Source of the DNA: Bacillota bacterium
GTDB taxonomy: Bacteria; Bacillota; Sulfobacillia; RBS10-35; JAJYVM01
Length of the DNA: 7,414 nt
Direction: 5' to 3'
NCBI GenBank assembly: GCA_021792015.1
Contig: JAJYVM010000182.1
Span: 1 to 7,414 of the forward strand
The notes beneath the pieces are model-generated. The model was given only the letters and a program-made list of their open reading frames with translations, did not search any database and was not told where the DNA came from. This document shows positions 5,827 through 7,414 of the stretch, in pieces (position 1 is the stretch's first letter; each line of letters begins with the position of its first letter). The position numbers and the translations under genes are program-made.

Positions 5827-6759
5827 CTAGTGGCCAAAGGCGCTCGGGTGCAGGTCCGCCGCCACGACCTGGACGGCCTGCGAGAAGTACTGGCTGACCA
5901 CGGTCAGGTCACGGTCCGGCAGGGCCAGCACGTGGCGGCCGGCCACGGCCGGGACGGCGGCCAGGACCGGATTGCGCAGCAGCTTGGCCGCGAAGCCCGG
6001 CTGCGTGGTGCCCGTCAACAGCCAGTCCGGCTTCAGGGCAGCCACCGTGCCCAGCGTGACCTGCTTCCACGATGTGATGCCGGCGGCGTCGGCGACGTTG
6101 ACCCCGCCGGCATCGCGCACCAGCTGGTCGGGCGTCGTGCCCTTGCCGAAGACGTACCCGTCCGAGGTGTAGTAGAGCAGGCGCGCGGGGGGCAGCGACT
6201 TGACCTTGGCCGCCACGGCGGCGAGCTGGGCGTTCATCTTCGCCACCATGGCCTGGGCGCCGGCCAGGTTGCCGACGGCCCGGCCCATGGTGAGGATGTG
6301 GCTCTGGATGTCCGCCACGCTGGAGAAGGTGGTGAACTCGATCACGGGCACGCCGGAGCCCTCCAGCTGGGCGACGACTCCGGGCGTGGTGTAGCTGGCC
6401 ACGAAGACGAGGTCGGGCTTCAGGGCCAGGATCTGCTCCGCGCTGGCCGTCGAGAGCTGGGCGATGTGGCCGACCCGGCCCGACACCCAGGACTCGTTCG
6501 GATCCGCCGCGTACTTGGTGACGCCGACGACCCGCGCGCGCGGCACGAGCCCGCCCAGCAGGATCTCGTCCGTGCCCAGCGTGACGGACACGATCCGCTG
6601 CGGCTTGTGCGGGATCAGCACGCTGCGGCCGGTGTCATCGATGATGGTCAGGGGAAAGGTCGAGGCGGAGGGATTGGGGCGCACGGTGGGCCGGGCTCGT
6701 CCACAACCCGCCGCCACCAGCAGGACCAAGGCCGCAGCCACGCCAAGAAACCGACGCAT
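5827..6759 (-). CDS. btuF: BtuF-type corrinoid-binding lipoprotein of the ABC importer
   Basis: This extracytoplasmic receptor captures corrinoid and hands it to the BtuCD-like channel. The 310-aa precursor starts MRRFLGVAAALVLLVAAGC, a short basic N-terminus, a hydrophobic core and a lipobox (VAAGC) with the lipidated Cys at residue 19. The mature protein has the two-lobe class III fold: IIDDTGRSVLIPHKPQRIV (about 39-57), LGTDEILLGGLVPRARVVGVTKY (about 61-83), LALKPDLVFVAS (about 111-122), a long connecting helix around 145-190, GGVNVADAAGI (about 218-228) and LKPDWLLTG. The lipid anchor suits a Gram-positive cell surface. ATG 6759 is chosen because it gives the export signal directly and has GAGGGGG 10 nt upstream; upstream extensions run into the riboswitch. 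It is the first gene under riboswitch control. The substrate is inferred from the riboswitch and neighbours. Confidence 0.92.
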   Translation of the reverse strand: MRRFLGVAAALVLLVAAGCGRARPTVRPNPSASTFPLTIIDDTGRSVLIPHKPQRIVSVTLGTDEILLGGLVPRARVVGVTKYAADPNESWVSGRVGHIAQLSTASAEQILALKPDLVFVASYTTPGVVAQLEGSGVPVIEFTTFSSVADIQSHILTMGRAVGNLAGAQAMVAKMNAQLAAVAAKVKSLPPARLLYYTSDGYVFGKGTTPDQLVRDAGGVNVADAAGITSWKQVTLGTVAALKPDWLLTGTTQPGFAAKLLRNPVLAAVPAVAGRHVLALPDRDLTVVSQYFSQAVQVVAADLHPSAFGH

Positions 6760-6761
6760 CA

Positions 6762-6799
6762 CGACAGCGCCCCCTCTGAGCCGAAGGTGGTACGCGTCG
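6762..6799 (-). promoter_or_regulatory. Riboswitch expression platform: hairpin sequestering the btuF ribosome binding site
   Basis: On the minus strand CCTTC (6787-6783) can pair with GAGGG (6776-6772, one G-U pair) around the loop GGCTCA. Below this, CC (6790-6789) can pair with GG (6771-6770), and CGACGCG (6799-6793) with CGC-T-GTCG (6769-6762, one bulge). The hairpin buries the GAGGGGG Shine-Dalgarno site of btuF. The loop GGCTC is complementary to GAGCC at 6889-6885 in the riboswitch core, matching the L5-L13 kissing interaction known for class-I cobalamin riboswitches. No U-tract follows, so control is predicted at translation initiation. The pairing was done by eye. Confidence 0.65.
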
Positions 6800-6987
6800 C
6801 GAACGGGCAGGTCTCCTGGCTCCCGCGTCATCGCCCTGCCGCCGCCCCTTCCCGCCCGGCAAGGCCGGGCAGTGGGGCGATCGGGGCTCGTCGGGGACAG
6901 TGGCGGCACCGCGCCGGCTCACGCGCCTTCAGGGGCGCGTTCCGGACTTCCCTATTCTCCCTGCCGAGGGCAGGGCACCCGTCCGCG
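6798..6987 (-). promoter_or_regulatory. Cobalamin riboswitch (class I, adenosylcobalamin type), aptamer
   Basis: This leader RNA binds adenosylcobalamin and switches off downstream B12 genes. The minus strand has the conserved elements in order: closing stem P1 CGCGGACGGG (6987-6978) with CCCGTTCGCG (6807-6798, one mismatch); GGGTGCC; a hairpin CCCTGCC-CTC-GGCAGGG; GAGAATAGGGAAGTCCGG; a P3-like hairpin ACGCGCC / GGCGCGT; CGGTGCCGCCACTGT; a second CCACTG; a GC hairpin GCCCGGC-CTT-GCCGGGC; GGGAAGG; and the B12 box GAGCCAGGAGACCTGCC (6822-6806). The overall length of about 190 nt is normal. It sits directly before the corrinoid importer genes, which is the expected target. The identification is firm; the ligand subclass follows from the extended peripheral elements. 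Confidence 0.96.
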
Positions 6988-6998
6988 TTTGTGGCCCC

Positions 6999-7027
6999 AT
7001 CCTACATCGCCGCCGAGTCCGGGTCTA
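6999..7027 (-). promoter_or_regulatory. Candidate sigma-70/sigma-A promoter for the riboswitch operon
   Basis: The minus strand has TAGACC (7027-7022) and TAGGAT (7004-6999) separated by exactly 17 nt; each matches the TTGACA / TATAAT consensus at 4 of 6 positions. A start about seven bases downstream (near 6992) would begin the transcript a few nucleotides before riboswitch stem P1, which is where it should be. The -35-like box abuts the last stop codon of the adenosyltransferase gene. The matches are modest and were found by eye, so the call is tentative; read-through from cobO remains possible. Confidence 0.4.
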
Positions 7028-7414
7028 CTAGAACTCCACCCCCCGCGCCGCCCTGATGCCCTGCTGGTACGGGTGCTTGACCAGGCGCATCTCCGTGACG
7101 AGGTCCGCGTACGCGACGATGTCCGGGTGGGCGCCACGGCCCGTCAGCACCACGTGGAGCGCCGGCGGACGCCGGCGCAGCAGATCGATGACGTCGGCGG
7201 CCGTGAAGACCTCTTCGACGGGCAGCTTCTTGAGCGCCAGCGCGTAGTTGATCTCATCCAGCACCACGAGGTCGTAGGGTCCGTCCAGCACGACCTCCTG
7301 CGTCTTCGCCCAGGCCTGGCGCAGGGCCGCCATGTGCTCCTCGGGGGTCTTCGTCCAGGTGAAGCCGACGCCCAGCGGCAGGTAGTCGAAGCGGGGCAGC
7401 ATACCGGCCGCCTT
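7028..7414 (-). CDS. cobO: CobO/BtuR-family corrinoid adenosyltransferase (5' end outside the window)
   Basis: This cytosolic enzyme transfers the adenosyl group from ATP to cob(I)alamin or cob(I)inamide, making the cofactor form that the riboswitch senses. The last 128 residues are present; the family is about 170-200 aa, so the N-terminal P-loop lies beyond the window. Recognisable family blocks are GVGFTWTKTPEEH, YDLVVLDEINYALAL (Walker-B-like VLDE), DVIDLLRRRPPALHVVLTGRGAHP, YADLVTEMRLVKHPYQQGI and the ending ARGVEF. An ATG at 7402 is internal: the preceding codons (KAAG) continue the family sequence. Two tandem TAG codons (7030-7025) end the gene. No U-tract terminator follows before the riboswitch, so some read-through into btuF is possible. 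The family call is secure. Confidence 0.94.
   Translation of the reverse strand, partial: KAAGMLPRFDYLPLGVGFTWTKTPEEHMAALRQAWAKTQEVVLDGPYDLVVLDEINYALALKKLPVEEVFTAADVIDLLRRRPPALHVVLTGRGAHPDIVAYADLVTEMRLVKHPYQQGIRAARGVEF

Noticed and set aside
6841..6960. GC-rich hairpins between cobO and btuF considered as intrinsic terminators
   Set aside because: They are the P2, P3 and P6-type stems of the riboswitch and none is followed by a U-tract on the minus strand.
1..7414. Mobile elements, tRNA or rRNA genes, attachment sites
   Set aside because: I see no transposase or integrase motifs, no terminal inverted repeats with target duplication and no tRNA-like cloverleaf; the window is continuous cobalamin operon.

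Overview
The window is a compact, very GC-rich piece of a bacterial vitamin B12 (cobalamin) locus. Every gene I can support lies on the minus strand, so it reads from high to low coordinates. The base composition, the strong Shine-Dalgarno sites (GGAGGG, GGGAGG), the frequent GTG starts, a lipoprotein-type binding protein and an alpha-ribazole kinase/transporter pair (CblS/CblT, best known from Firmicutes) together suggest a high-GC Firmicute-like, Gram-positive organism. Symbiobacterium or a similar lineage would fit, but this is inference and I cannot name the species.

Layout in transcription order: (1) 7414-7028, the C-terminal part of a corrinoid adenosyltransferase (CobO/BtuR family), cut by the window edge. 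(2) 7027-6760, a candidate promoter, a complete class-I (adenosylcobalamin-type) cobalamin riboswitch, and a hairpin that can hide the ribosome binding site of the next gene. (3) 6759-3952, a corrinoid ABC importer: lipoprotein binding protein (BtuF), permease (BtuC) and ATPase (BtuD). (4) 3955-3869, a 28-codon small ORF that overlaps both neighbours by ATGA. (5) 3872-3219, CbiE, a corrin-ring methyltransferase. (6) 3219-2437, a second BtuF-like protein without a signal peptide. (7) 2479-1976, an ECF-transporter S component, probably CblT. (8) 1979-1263, a PurM/AIR-synthase-like protein, probably the alpha-ribazole kinase CblS. (9) 1262-1051, a spacer holding about three copies of an imperfect 45-bp repeat. 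(10) 1050-553, CobU/CobP. (11) 556-1, CbiB/CobD, which starts at GTG and runs off the window.

As a system, the genes would import corrinoids (BtuFCD), adenylate the cobalt (CobO), attach the aminopropanol arm (CbiB), activate adenosylcobinamide (CobU), and supply the lower-ligand nucleoside by importing and phosphorylating alpha-ribazole (CblT, CblS). CbiE links the cluster to de novo ring synthesis. The stop/start overlaps from btuF to cblS indicate one translationally coupled operon under the riboswitch. The main points for a second look are the coupled small ORF, the repeat spacer whose 45-bp unit preserves one reading frame, the riboswitch with a predicted kissing-loop partner, and the leaderless BtuF-like protein.
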